Part shown: positions 22,979 to 32,065 of the stretch, one piece after another | Numbering within the stretch: position 1 is the stretch's first letter | Layout of the letters: each line of letters begins with the position of its first letter | NCBI RefSeq assembly: GCF_016461825.1 | Contig: NZ_JAEMNU010000118.1 | Span: 16,540 to 80,539 of the forward strand | Length of the DNA: 64,000 nt | Reading direction: 5' to 3' | Origin: Rugamonas violacea | GTDB lineage: Bacteria; Pseudomonadota; Gammaproteobacteria; Burkholderiales; Burkholderiaceae_D | Made by a program: the position numbers and the translations under genes | Notes under the pieces: model-generated | The model's database searches: none | Seen by the model: only the letters and a program-made list of their open reading frames with translations | What the model was told of the DNA's origin: nothing

Positions 22979-24751
22979 ATGGACCTCTTCAACGACATCG
23001 ACGACACGGCGGCCCTGCTGGCCGCCCTGCCGGCCCGCATCAGCGCCATTCCGCGGCACTGGGCGGCGCGCACGCCGCATGCCCCGGCGCTGCGCGACGG
23101 CGCGCGCCAACTGAGCTACGCCGCGCTGGCCGGCGCGGTCGACGCCGCCGCCGCGCGGCTGCGCGCGCTGGGCTTGCGCCCTGGCGACCGGCTGCTGGTG
23201 GTCGGCGAGAACTGCCTCGAACAAGTGGTGCTGTGCTTCGCCGCCGCCAGCATCGACGCCTGGATCGTGCTGGTCAACAGCCGCCTGTCGGCGCCCGAAC
23301 TCGACCAGATCCTTGCCCACAGCGGCGCACGCCGCGTCCTGTACACGGCGGCCGAGGCGGCCGAGGCGGCCGCCCACGGCAGGCGCCACGGCGCGCTGCC
23401 GGCGCGCAGTCTCGGCGGCGGCGACGGCCATGCGGCTGGCCTCGGGCCGAACGGCGACGGCGGCCAAGCCGCCGCTGCCGCGCCGGATCGCCGCAACGCT
23501 TGCGGCGCCGCCGGCGCCGCCTTCGACGCCCTCGAACGCTGCCTGGTCGGCCCGCTCGACGAGGGCTGCGCTGCGGCGCCGGTGCAGGCCGGCGGCGCCG
23601 GCCAGGCCGCCGCGCTGGTCTACACCAGCGGCACCACCGGCCAGCCCAAGGGTGTGATGCTAAGCCACCGCAACCTGCTGTATATCGCCGCCGTCTCCAG
23701 CACGCTGCGCGGGTTGCGGCCGCAAGACCGCGCCTACGGCGTGCTGCCGATCTCCCACGTCTACGGCCTGGCCTCGGTCATGCTCGGCACGCTGTACGCC
23801 GGCGCCTGCCTGCAGCTGGCCGCCCGCTTCAGCCCGCAGGCGCTGCTGGCCGCCGTGCGCGACGACGGCCTGACCATCGTCCAGGGCGTGCCGGCGATGT
23901 ATGCCCGCCTGCTGGCGGCGCTGGGCGGCGCCGCCGGCCCGGCCGGCGCGCCGCTGCCGTCGCGGCTGCGCTTCATCTACGCCGGCGGCTCGCCGCTGAC
24001 GCCGAGCCTGAAGGCGGACGTCGAACGGCTGTTCGGCCTGCCGCTGCACAACGGCTACGGCATGACCGAAAGCGCGCCGACTATCAGCCAGACCAGCCTG
24101 GCGGCGCCGCGCGCCGACACCTCGGTCGGCCTGGAGATCCCCGGCGTGCAGACCCGCGTGGTCGACGCCGATGGCGCCGACGCGGCGCCCGGCGCGGTCG
24201 GCGAACTGTGGGTGCGCGGCCCCAACGTCATGCTCGGCTACTACCGCGAGGCGGCCATGACGGCGCAGGTGCTGCGTCCCGGCGGCTGGCTCGACACCGG
24301 CGACCTGGCCCGCCGCGACGCCGACGGCGCGCTGTTCATCGCCGGCCGCAGCAAGGAGCTGATCATCCGTTCCGGCTTCAACGTCTACCCGCTGGAGGTC
24401 GAGACGGTGCTCAACGCCCACCCGGCGGTGACCCAGTCGGCGGTGGTCGGCCGCGACGCCGCCGACGGCGACGAGGAGGTGGTGGCCTTTGTCGAAATCG
24501 ATCCGCACCATGCAGTGGCGGACGACGTGGCGAACGGCGCGGCGGACGGCGCGGCGGAGAGCGCGGCGGACGGCGCGCCACACGGCGCGCTGCGGCGCGC
24601 GCTGCACGCCCACCTGGCCGGCGCGCTGGCGCCCTACAAGCTGCCGGCGCAGATCGTCGTCATGACGGCGCTGCCGGCGGCGGCCAGCGGCAAGGTGCTC
24701 AAGGGCCGGCTGCGCGAACTGGCCCAGGGCCTGCCACGGGCCGGCGACTAG
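22979..24751 (+). CDS. AMP-dependent acyl-CoA ligase (ANL superfamily)
   Basis: A 590-aa adenylating enzyme. The P-loop-like motif YTSGTTGQPKGVMLSHRNL lies near residue 220, YGMTES near 360, the adenylate-binding TGD near 440, and the hinge/lysine part RSKELIIRSGFNVYPLEVE follows. It is related to long-chain or aryl-CoA ligases. Odd features are an Ala/Gly-rich insertion at about residues 130-180 (AHGRRHGALPARSLGGGDG) and a repetitive segment near 520 (VANGAADGAAESAADGAPHG). Transcribed in the same direction as the rod-like gene, 51 bases after it, with no obvious link. Substrate unknown. Confidence 0.9.
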   Translation: MDLFNDIDDTAALLAALPARISAIPRHWAARTPHAPALRDGARQLSYAALAGAVDAAAARLRALGLRPGDRLLVVGENCLEQVVLCFAAASIDAWIVLVNSRLSAPELDQILAHSGARRVLYTAAEAAEAAAHGRRHGALPARSLGGGDGHAAGLGPNGDGGQAAAAAPDRRNACGAAGAAFDALERCLVGPLDEGCAAAPVQAGGAGQAAALVYTSGTTGQPKGVMLSHRNLLYIAAVSSTLRGLRPQDRAYGVLPISHVYGLASVMLGTLYAGACLQLAARFSPQALLAAVRDDGLTIVQGVPAMYARLLAALGGAAGPAGAPLPSRLRFIYAGGSPLTPSLKADVERLFGLPLHNGYGMTESAPTISQTSLAAPRADTSVGLEIPGVQTRVVDADGADAAPGAVGELWVRGPNVMLGYYREAAMTAQVLRPGGWLDTGDLARRDADGALFIAGRSKELIIRSGFNVYPLEVETVLNAHPAVTQSAVVGRDAADGDEEVVAFVEIDPHHAVADDVANGAADGAAESAADGAPHGALRRALHAHLAGALAPYKLPAQIVVMTALPAAASGKVLKGRLRELAQGLPRAGD

Positions 24752-24852
24752 GCGCAACCATACCGCGCGCGCGGCGGCGGCGGCCGAGGCGCGCGACTGC
24801 AAGACGGCCGATGTGGCAGACTATCAACTCGTACAGCAACGGGAGCACGGGC

Positions 24853-25815
24853 ATGGCCAACGGCGACAACAACGATCCACCCCAGATGCGCCGCAAATCG
24901 GACCAGGAGCAGGCCAAGCCGCGCTACCTCGATCCGGGCGACACCGTATTCAGCCTGTGGCGCCGCGTGCTGCTGGCGCGCTACCGCCGCCTGGCCGCCG
25001 CCGCCACGCGCCACATCATCCAGCGTCCGCTGCACATCGGCGTCTCGGCGCGCATTTTCCACCCCGAGCCGGGCGCCACGGGACTGCGCAGCAAGAACCT
25101 GCAATATCTGGAGGAGTCGATCGCGCAGTGGGTGATGTCGCGCGACGTGCTGGTGTTCATGATCCCGACCGTCAACAAGGACGGCCTCCTCCACCCCAGC
25201 AATATCCGCCTGCGCGACTATGCCCGCCACCTCGACGGCCTGGTGCTGCAAGGCGGCGCCGACGTTTCGCCGCAGAGCTACGCCGAGACGCCGACCAGGC
25301 CCGAGTGGGGCGGCGACCGGGCGCGCGACATGTACGAGCTGGAACTGCTGCACGAATTCGTCGAGGCCGGCAAACCGGTGCTGGGCATCTGCCGCGGCTG
25401 CCAGCTGATCAACGTCGCCTTCGGCGGCTCGCTGTTCCAGGACATCGCCTCCGACGTGCCGGCGGCGCTGGCCCACGTCCACGACGACTACGACCGCCAC
25501 CGCCACATCGTCACCTTCCCGCCCGGCTCCTCGCTGGCGCGGCTGTTCAAGGAGCAGCGCCAGGGCCGGGAGCAGCCGCAGGGCCTGGTCAACTCGATCC
25601 ACCACCAGGCCGTCAAGACGCTGGGGCGCGACATGCAGGTCGAGGCGCTGTCGCTGCCCGACCAGATGATCGAGGCGATCCGCTACCGCAAGGCGCCCTT
25701 CGTCATGGGCCTGCAGTGGCACCCGGAGTTCCACCGCGCCGGCGGCGCCGAACTGCTCGACTGCACGCCCATCCTCGACAACTTCCTGCGCGTGGCGCGC
25801 GAGACCCGCTTCTAG
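24853..25815 (+). CDS. Class I glutamine amidotransferase, gamma-glutamyl-GABA hydrolase-like (PuuD family)
   Basis: A 320-aa amidotransferase-like hydrolase. The nucleophile is in GICRGCQLINVAFGG (Cys near residue 185); the His-Glu pair is in GLQWHPEFH near the end. DGLVLQGGADVSPQSY is the PuuD-type oxyanion segment. The first 60 residues are a basic extension (RRVLLARYRRLAAAATRH). The ATG at 24853 is preferred because GGGAG lies seven bases upstream; an in-frame ATG at 24811 is an alternative. Its TAG stop shares CTAG with the convergent nuclease-phosphatase gene. Polyamine or peptide gamma-glutamyl bonds are likely targets. Confidence 0.88.
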   Translation: MANGDNNDPPQMRRKSDQEQAKPRYLDPGDTVFSLWRRVLLARYRRLAAAATRHIIQRPLHIGVSARIFHPEPGATGLRSKNLQYLEESIAQWVMSRDVLVFMIPTVNKDGLLHPSNIRLRDYARHLDGLVLQGGADVSPQSYAETPTRPEWGGDRARDMYELELLHEFVEAGKPVLGICRGCQLINVAFGGSLFQDIASDVPAALAHVHDDYDRHRHIVTFPPGSSLARLFKEQRQGREQPQGLVNSIHHQAVKTLGRDMQVEALSLPDQMIEAIRYRKAPFVMGLQWHPEFHRAGGAELLDCTPILDNFLRVARETRF

Positions 25816-27725
25816 TCGCGCCGGCGCGCCGCCGCCACCTCCTGCTTGACCACCTCGATGTCGTTGGCGAAGGCGGCGTCGCCGCGCAGGCGGGCGTACA
25901 GCGCGGCGGCGGCGGTGCGGCCGGCCTCGACGTCGCTCGGATAGTGGAAGCCGCAGACCACGCGGCTGTCGCCGAAGGCCAGGCCGCGCGCCAGCAACGC
26001 GTCGGCGCGCTCGGGCGCCGCTTCGCTCAGCAGCATGGCCACCGTCAGACCCAGCCAGGCATGGGTGGACGGATAGGAGCCCGTCTTGTCGAGCGAGAAG
26101 TCGACCATGTCGACGTGGCGGTGGCCGGCCATGTCGAGCGGATACAGGCAGGACTTGTATGCCGGGAAGGCGACGAAGGGACGCTTGCGGCCGCCCTCGG
26201 CCACCATCCGCTTGACCGGCCCGACCAGCCGCGAAACGTCGGCCTGCATGCGCTTGAGCAGCACCATCAACACCGGCGCGTTGGCGCCGTTCAGCTCGAC
26301 GCCGAGCGCCTCGCCGAAGCGCGGCAGCACCTCGGCCGGCACGAAGACGTCGTCCTCGGCGGCCTGCTGGCCGCGCGCCGTGCGCAGCGTGGCGCGGCCA
26401 TGCTTGAAGGCGGCGATGTCGGCCGCCTCGGCCGCGCTGCCGGCCTTGGGCGCCGCCGGCAACCACTGCTCGATGTGCGGGGCCGCCGCGGCCGCCAGGT
26501 AACCGCTGCCGCAGCCGGCCATCTGCCGCGCCACGGCCGCCGCAGTGGCGCCGGAGGCGCTCGCGACGACCGCGCCGGATGCGCCGGATGCGCCGGATGC
26601 GGCAGCGGATGCGGCAGCGGATGCGGCGCCGGCCTGCGCGCCGCCATCGGCCGCCTGCTCCGGCCAGATCGCTTGCAGCAACCAGGCCAGCCGCGCGCCG
26701 GCCTTGGCCAGCTGCCCGGCCTTGATGGCGTCGGCCCGCGCGTCGTAATCCGGATCGACGATGGTGTAGTCCCAGTTGCGCGCCGCGTCGTCGCCGACAC
26801 CGCTCGAGCCGGCGGCCAAGGTGAAGCGCAGGCCGGCGAACACCTGCGGCGCCGCCGCCACCGACTCGCCGGCCCAGCGCGCCGCCCAGTTGCCCTCGTC
26901 GCCGGCCGTCGGCGCGACACAGCGCGCCTGCTGCTGCAAGGCCTGCGCCTGCGCGCCGTCCGGCTTGAGGCTGGCCGGCACGCTGTCCCATTTGCCGTGC
27001 AGGCGCTCCTTGCCGCTGAGGAGAAGATTGCCGCCGGCCGTGTCGTAGCCCGTCTTGTAACCCTTGGCGTCCGGGTCGAGCACCTTGCCGTCGGCGTCCA
27101 GGTACAACTGCACCGCGTGCAGCGGCTGGTGGATGTCGCCGACGTAGTGGGCCAGCAGCATCAGCGCCTCCTGCCGGTCGGCGAAGACGAAGGGCGCCGG
27201 CGCCGGCTGGCCGCGCAGATAGGCGGTGGCGGCGCGGATCGCGTGCACCACGTCGAACTCGCTGGTGCCGACATAGCCCTCGGCGTAGCTGGAGTGGACG
27301 CTGGCCACGTCGGTGTAGTGGTACTGGCTGTGGCAGAACTGCGCACCGTGCGCCTTGCCGCACTGGCGCCAGTTGTGCGCGACGAAGTTGCGCAGGCGCT
27401 CCTTGCCGGCGTCGCTCTCGAACACCGTGCACTCGGGGAAGGCCGGCTCGCCGAGGTGGGCCGGATCGCGCGAGGTCGCCACGGTGTAGATGAAGTTTTG
27501 GTTGTCGCTGCTGCCGACGGCGCGCGCGCAGTCGGCCCACACGGCGACGGTGCGCAAATCCAGATCGCCCAGCAGCCGCTTGACCTCCTGCTCGGCGCGG
27601 CTGTTCTTGAGCAGGGCGTCGGCGATCGCGCCGACCTGCTGGTGGCCGTCGGCGCCGAAGGCCAGCGCCAGCGCGGGGGCGCCGGCCAGGGTGGACAGCA
27701 GGATGAAGCGGGGTAGACGTTTCAT
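25812..27725 (-). CDS. Secreted fusion: S1/P1-type nuclease + PAP2/acid phosphatase
   Basis: A 637-aa exported protein. Signal peptide MKRLPRFILLSTLAGAPALALA; the mature start FGADGHQQVGAIADALL matches the S1/P1 N-terminus, though the usual first Trp is Phe here. Zinc ligands in HYVGDIHQPLHAVQ and LHGKWDS follow. After about residue 360 comes an Ala/Ser linker (AGAASAAASAAASGASGA) from a tandem repeat, then a class-A acid phosphatase/PAP2 domain with KRPFVAFP, SYPSTHAW and GDSRVVCGFHYPSDVEAGR, the three phosphatase motifs. Such a protein could cut RNA or ssDNA and strip phosphate from the product outside the cytoplasm. The domains are seen; the joint activity is inferred. Confidence 0.85.
   Translation of the reverse strand: MKRLPRFILLSTLAGAPALALAFGADGHQQVGAIADALLKNSRAEQEVKRLLGDLDLRTVAVWADCARAVGSSDNQNFIYTVATSRDPAHLGEPAFPECTVFESDAGKERLRNFVAHNWRQCGKAHGAQFCHSQYHYTDVASVHSSYAEGYVGTSEFDVVHAIRAATAYLRGQPAPAPFVFADRQEALMLLAHYVGDIHQPLHAVQLYLDADGKVLDPDAKGYKTGYDTAGGNLLLSGKERLHGKWDSVPASLKPDGAQAQALQQQARCVAPTAGDEGNWAARWAGESVAAAPQVFAGLRFTLAAGSSGVGDDAARNWDYTIVDPDYDARADAIKAGQLAKAGARLAWLLQAIWPEQAADGGAQAGAASAAASAAASGASGASGAVVASASGATAAAVARQMAGCGSGYLAAAAAPHIEQWLPAAPKAGSAAEAADIAAFKHGRATLRTARGQQAAEDDVFVPAEVLPRFGEALGVELNGANAPVLMVLLKRMQADVSRLVGPVKRMVAEGGRKRPFVAFPAYKSCLYPLDMAGHRHVDMVDFSLDKTGSYPSTHAWLGLTVAMLLSEAAPERADALLARGLAFGDSRVVCGFHYPSDVEAGRTAAAALYARLRGDAAFANDIEVVKQEVAAARRRD
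26566..26632 (-). repeat. Short tandem repeats coding the nuclease-phosphatase linker
   Basis: Nine-base units (gatgcgccg, three to four copies) and twelve-base units (gcagcggatgcg, two copies) follow each other on the plus strand. They encode the Ala/Ser/Gly linker between the two enzyme domains. All units are multiples of three, so length change keeps the frame. Confidence 0.75.
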
Positions 27726-27912
27726 GGCGTTCCGATCGAAAGGCGGGATGAACGGCAAACGCAGGCCGGCGCTAGCCCGGCTGCGGGCGATGATGTGGAA
27801 TGATGGTGTGGAATTCTAGCGCAGATTGGGCTCGAAAAAACGCCCCGATGCGGCTCGCGGCAAGGTCGCGCGCTTTGCTGTATTCTTTCGGCATTGCACA
27901 GAGGAGCTACTT

Positions 27913-28452
27913 ATGCCAAACACCGAATGGCCGATTGTCGCGGTCGCCCTGCCCGCCGACTCGCGCGTGACCGGGATATATCATCAGCCCTTCCTGGCCG
28001 ATGCCTACTCGCTGCGCCTGCCGCCCGGCGCCATCAGCGATCCCGAGCAACTGGCCCGCTTCATCTTCGCGCAGCAGGCGCCCTGGATCGGTCGCTTGAT
28101 GCATCTGCGCGACGCCCTGGTCAGCATATTCGGCCTGAAGACCACCAAGCAGTTGAGCACGGTCGGCGACGCGCGCGTGGCCTTCTTCAAGATCTACGAA
28201 CGACGCGCCCACGAGATCATTCTCGGCGAGGACGACAAGCACCTCGACTTCCGCCTCTCCATACTGCGCCGCGATGAAGCCGGCGCGTCCCAGGTGGTGA
28301 TGTCGACCGTGGTGCATTGCCACAACCTGCTGGGCCGCAGCTACATCCGCCTGATCGCCCCCTTCCACCGCATGGTGGTGCGTTCGAATCTGCGGCAAGC
28401 GGCACTGGCCGGCTGGCCGCAGCAATCGGACGACACGCCGGCGGCTAACTAG
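27913..28452 (+). CDS. DUF2867-family protein
   Basis: A 179-aa cytoplasmic protein of the DUF2867 group. It has no signal peptide. Family-like segments are IYHQPFLADAYSLRLP, the middle FFKIYERRAHEIILGEDDKHLDFRLSI, and the end NLLGRSYIRLIAPFHRMVVRSNLRQA. The pattern of beta strands around a conserved Glu/Asp group (EDDKHLDF) suggests a START-like or lipocalin-like pocket, but the function is not known. ATG at 27913 is chosen because GAGGAGC lies before it; the open frame upstream is a shadow. It shares a 187-base divergent control region with the nuclease-phosphatase gene. Confidence 0.82.
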   Translation: MPNTEWPIVAVALPADSRVTGIYHQPFLADAYSLRLPPGAISDPEQLARFIFAQQAPWIGRLMHLRDALVSIFGLKTTKQLSTVGDARVAFFKIYERRAHEIILGEDDKHLDFRLSILRRDEAGASQVVMSTVVHCHNLLGRSYIRLIAPFHRMVVRSNLRQAALAGWPQQSDDTPAAN

Positions 28453-28516
28453 TACGGCCACCCGGCGGCGAACGGCTGGAGTGCCGCCGCCGCACAGGTC
28501 TGGCGGCCCGCGCGGC

Positions 28517-29635
28517 TCAATTCCCGCGGAAGCGCTGGATCGCCGCGTCCACCATGCCTTCGACGCTGCCGCTGTCGGCGAACTGCTCGCGCAGATAATG
28601 CGCGTCGCTGCCCTCGTGGGCGACCTGCATCAGATGGGCCAATCCTGCGCCGCCGCCCAGCGCCGCGCCATGCGGCTCCATCTTGCGCAGGGTGGTCAGG
28701 ATGTCCTCGCGCAGCGACAGGCTCTCATACGTCTTCGGATGCACCAGCGTGCCGTCCAGGCCGAAGCGGCAGGCCTGGAAACGGTTGTAGTTGTAGACCA
28801 GGTAGTCGTCCTCCACCGGCGCCTCCTCCCTGCGTTCGAGCAGATAGCGGCACAGCGCCTGCAGATAGCAGGCCAGCCCGGCGGCCCGTTCGACCGTCAG
28901 CGGCGTGTCGCAGACGCGCAGCTCGATGGTGCCGAACTCCGGCTTGGGCCGGATGTCCCAGTAAAAGTCCTTCATGCTCTTGATCACGCCGGTGTGCTCC
29001 ATCTTCGAGAAGTACTCGTGCTCGAAGGCGTTCCAGTTCAACAGGAAAGGCGCCCGCCCGCTCATCGGGAAGGCGAACACGGAGTTCAAGCGGGCCGAGT
29101 TGAACAGCGTGTCGTTACCCTGCACGAAGGGCGACGACGACGACAGCGCGATGAAGTGCGGCACATAGCGGCTCAGCGAATGCAGCAGGAACAGCGCGTC
29201 GTCGCCCGAGGCGCAACCGATGTGCACGTGCTGGCCGAAGATGGTGAACTGCTTGGCCAGATAGCCATACAGCTCGGACACTTCCTTGAAGCGCGGCTTG
29301 GCGAAGATGCGCCGCTCCGACCACTTCTGGAACGGATGGGTGCCGCCGCCGCAGATGCCGATGTTGAGCGTCTCGGCGGCCTGCACCAGCGTATCGCGGG
29401 TCAGCTGCAACTGGGCCACCAGCTCGGCGTGGTTGGTGTGCACGTCGCTGTTAATCTCGATCATGCTCTCGGTGATCTCCGGCGTCACATTGCCGGGGAA
29501 GGGTTTGCGGCTCAGCAGATGCAGCAGGTCGGGGCTGGACGCGGTCAGGTCGTAATCGGACAGGCTGACCAGTTGCAGCTCAAGCTCGACGCCCATGGTC
29601 AGCGGCACGGACGTGGTGAAGGGTTCCAATGGCAT
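28517..29635 (-). CDS. ybdK: YbdK-type glutamate-cysteine ligase-like carboxylate-amine ligase
   Basis: A 372-aa ATP-grasp-like GCS2 family enzyme, of the YbdK length. Diagnostic segments are GVELELQLVSLSDYDLT at the N-terminus, TESMIEINSDVHTNHAEL, CGGGTHPFQKWSERRI and FGQHVHIGCASGDDALFLLHSL, plus RPKPEFGTIELRVCDTPLTVE, all characteristic of YbdK. YbdK proteins have weak gamma-glutamylcysteine ligase activity; the true substrates are open. It follows the Kef-like antiporter gene by one base, with AAGGAG inside that gene, so the two are tightly coupled. Glutathione-linked regulation of an antiporter is a plausible link. Confidence 0.92.
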   Translation of the reverse strand: MPLEPFTTSVPLTMGVELELQLVSLSDYDLTASSPDLLHLLSRKPFPGNVTPEITESMIEINSDVHTNHAELVAQLQLTRDTLVQAAETLNIGICGGGTHPFQKWSERRIFAKPRFKEVSELYGYLAKQFTIFGQHVHIGCASGDDALFLLHSLSRYVPHFIALSSSSPFVQGNDTLFNSARLNSVFAFPMSGRAPFLLNWNAFEHEYFSKMEHTGVIKSMKDFYWDIRPKPEFGTIELRVCDTPLTVERAAGLACYLQALCRYLLERREEAPVEDDYLVYNYNRFQACRFGLDGTLVHPKTYESLSLREDILTTLRKMEPHGAALGGGAGLAHLMQVAHEGSDAHYLREQFADSGSVEGMVDAAIQRFRGN

Positions 29636-29636
29636 C

Positions 29637-30824
29637 TCAATTCTCCTTGTTGGACGGGGTTTCCTTGGCCCAGATCAGCGCGCGCTGCGTAATGATCGGT
29701 CCCAGCACTTCCATGAACAGCGTCATCGCCGCCAGCGCGGCCAGCTCGTCGACCAGCACGATGCCCATGTATTTGGTCTGCTCCAGCATCAACACGACGA
29801 ACACCGACATCGGCGACAGCGCGATGCCGGTCAGCGCGCCCTTGCGCCACGAAATGCCGGAGACGTGGGCGAACGCCGCCACGCCGGCCGTCTTGACGAC
29901 GAAGCGGGCCAGCAGCAGCATGGCGCCGAGGCCGGCGCCGGCGACCACGCGGTCCCATTCCAGCGTCGACACGGCGAACACGAACAGCAGCACCGTCAGC
30001 AGTTCGCCCAGGCCGCCGAAATTGCGCTCGGTGCGGCTGAAGGCGACGCGGCGGTGGCGCGCCATCAGGCCGAAAGTCAAGGTCGCCAGCACCGGCGACA
30101 GGTCGGTGGCGTGGCTCAGCGCCACCAACAGCACGACACCGAGCGCGAAGGCCACCGTGCCGTCTTGCGCCAAGTTGCCCAGCTGGCGCAGCATGGCCGG
30201 CACCAGCATGCCGAACAGCGCGCCCAGCGCGGCCGAGGCGAGCAGCTCGATCAGACTATGCGAAATGGCCTGCGACAGGCTGCCCGAGGTCTGGAACACC
30301 CAGAAGCCGACGATCACCTTGAATACGAACACCGCCAGCACGCAGTTGATGGCGACCAGGTGCAGCAGCCGCTCGGTGACCTGGCCGGCGCTGTTTTTCT
30401 CGTTGATGACGCGCAGCACGCCGGCCGGCGAGGTCGACATCGCCAGCGAGGCCAGCAGCAACGAGGTCATCGACGGCATGCCGGTCATCTGCGAGATCGA
30501 GTAGACCAGGGCGAAGGTGGCGGCCGATTCGACCAGGCCGCTGACGGCGATCCACGGGTTGACGCGCAGCCAGTGCAGATTGATGCGGTAGCCGAACTCG
30601 AACAGGATCAGGCCGAAGGCCAGGTTGGCCAGCATCGTCACGGTGCTCGAACCGTCGGTGGCCAGCGCCACCGGAAAGGCCTGCGCCAACAAAAATCCGA
30701 CCAGGCCGTAGACGCTGATGCGCGGCACGCCGCTCCAACGGTGTATCAGTTCGCCCGACAACCAGGACAGCAGGATGGCGAAGGGCCAGGCGAGTTCGGC
30801 CGGAATGACCAGGGTTTCTGGCAT
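29637..30824 (-). CDS. Kef/CPA2-type cation:proton antiporter
   Basis: A 395-aa membrane protein with about 12 segments. The N-terminus MPETLVIPAELAWPFAILLSWLSGELIHRWSG and the segments GVPRISVYGLVGFLLAQ, LANLAFGLILFEFGYRI and LAMSTSPAGVLRVINEKNS fit CPA2 antiporters, including the GxxLFEFG helix. No C-terminal RCK/TrkA domain is seen, so it is a pore-only form. The start is the ATG at 30824 with GGAG upstream; the open frame beyond is Arg-rich shadow. The stop is one base from the YbdK start. Confidence 0.86.
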   Translation of the reverse strand: MPETLVIPAELAWPFAILLSWLSGELIHRWSGVPRISVYGLVGFLLAQAFPVALATDGSSTVTMLANLAFGLILFEFGYRINLHWLRVNPWIAVSGLVESAATFALVYSISQMTGMPSMTSLLLASLAMSTSPAGVLRVINEKNSAGQVTERLLHLVAINCVLAVFVFKVIVGFWVFQTSGSLSQAISHSLIELLASAALGALFGMLVPAMLRQLGNLAQDGTVAFALGVVLLVALSHATDLSPVLATLTFGLMARHRRVAFSRTERNFGGLGELLTVLLFVFAVSTLEWDRVVAGAGLGAMLLLARFVVKTAGVAAFAHVSGISWRKGALTGIALSPMSVFVVLMLEQTKYMGIVLVDELAALAAMTLFMEVLGPIITQRALIWAKETPSNKEN

Positions 30825-31180
30825 AGGGTATCTCCAAAGTGCGTTGCGGGCGGCGGCGGTGGCGGCGCGCTCGCGCCGGCGTCCAAGCGGCTGGCACGGA
30901 CAGGCGCGCCAGCCGGCGCGCAACAGTTTGACGGTGGCCGGGGCCACTCAGGGCGCGCCGACCGCGGTTCCCGGGCGGCGCAAGGCGGGCCGGGGATGCT
31001 GCAAGGGTGGCTCGCGGGGTTTGACCCGGGAGCGCTGGAGTCACTACAAAATGAACAGCAAGGATGACAGTTTATTGCATTGCGCGAAATCGTGTCGCAC
31101 GCCAGACGGCCGCGTCCGCCGCGCAGTACAATTCCGCCAGGCCGGCGACCTCCCGCGCCGGCATCGAATAAGGGACCACC
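30825..31180. other. Divergent intergenic region without a gene
   Basis: A 356-base gap between the antiporter (minus) and FghA (plus). Most of it is very GC-rich and holds no convincing reading frame, RNA or repeat. The last 140 bases are less GC-rich; TACAAT at 31127-31132 is a possible -10 for fghA. The antiporter promoter must lie in the left half but no clear hexamers are visible. Confidence 0.5.
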
Positions 31181-32044
31181 ATGCTCGAACTGCTCAGCGA
31201 ACACGCCTGCTTCGGCGGCGTGCAGCGCTTCTACCGCCACGCCGCGCGCGCCACCGGCCTGCCGATGCGCTTCTCCGTCTTCCTGCCGCCGGCCGCCGCC
31301 AATCCCGGCGCCGGCGCCGGCGCCCGGCCCGGCCTGTTCTACCTGGCCGGCCTGACCTGCAACGAGGAGACCTTCGCCGCCAAGGCCGGCGCCCAGCGCG
31401 TCGCCGCCGAACTGGGCCTGATGCTGATCGCGCCCGACACCAGCCCGCGCGGCGCCGCCATCGCCGGCGAGGACGCCGCCTGGGACTTCGGCCTGGCCGC
31501 CGGCTTCTACCTCGACGCCACCGAGGCGCCGTGGCGCCAGCACTACCGCATGTACAGCTACATCCTGGAGCTGCGCGAACTGCTGGTGGCCGAACTGGCG
31601 CTGGACCCGGCGCGGGTCGGCATCTGCGGCCACTCGATGGGCGGCCACGGCGCCCTGGTGCTGGCGCTGCGCAACCCCACCCTGTTCCATTCGCTGTCGG
31701 CCTTCGCGCCGATCGCCGCGCCCTCGCTGTGCCCGTGGGGACAAAAAGCCTTCAGCGGCTACCTGGGCGCCGAGCCAAGCGCCTGGGGCGGCTACGACGC
31801 CAGCGTGCTGATGGCCGGCCTGCGCGCGCCCTTCCCCGACGGCATCCTGATCGACCAGGGCCTGGGCGACAAATTCCTCGCCGAGCAGCTCCACCCCGAG
31901 GTGTTCGAGGCGGCCTGCCGCAGCGCCGGCCAGCCGCTGCAACTGCGCCGCCACGCCGGCTACGACCACGGCTACTACTTCGTCGCCAGCTTCATCGAGC
32001 AGCACCTGCGCTTCCACGCCCGCAACCTGGGCGCGGCGGCCTGA
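31181..32044 (+). CDS. fghA: S-formylglutathione hydrolase
   Basis: A 287-aa esterase of the FghA/FrmB family that releases formate and glutathione in formaldehyde detoxification. The conserved beginning LLSEHACFGGVQRFYRHAA, the Ser nucleophile in CGHSMGGHGALVLALRNP (near residue 150), Asp in LIDQGLGDKFL, and His in YDHGYYFVASFIEQHL near the end are all present. The usual partner, glutathione-dependent formaldehyde dehydrogenase, is not within view of this gene. It lies next to other thiol and aldehyde stress genes. Confidence 0.94.
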   Translation: MLELLSEHACFGGVQRFYRHAARATGLPMRFSVFLPPAAANPGAGAGARPGLFYLAGLTCNEETFAAKAGAQRVAAELGLMLIAPDTSPRGAAIAGEDAAWDFGLAAGFYLDATEAPWRQHYRMYSYILELRELLVAELALDPARVGICGHSMGGHGALVLALRNPTLFHSLSAFAPIAAPSLCPWGQKAFSGYLGAEPSAWGGYDASVLMAGLRAPFPDGILIDQGLGDKFLAEQLHPEVFEAACRSAGQPLQLRRHAGYDHGYYFVASFIEQHLRFHARNLGAAA

Positions 32045-32065
32045 CGGCGCCGCGCCGGCGCGCCG

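Noticed and set aside
21589..25815. A single 1,408-codon plus-strand frame
   Set aside because: High GC keeps the frame open. Only the part from 24853 has a ribosome binding site and family motifs; the rest is antisense to the exporter ATPase or in a wrong frame of the ligase.
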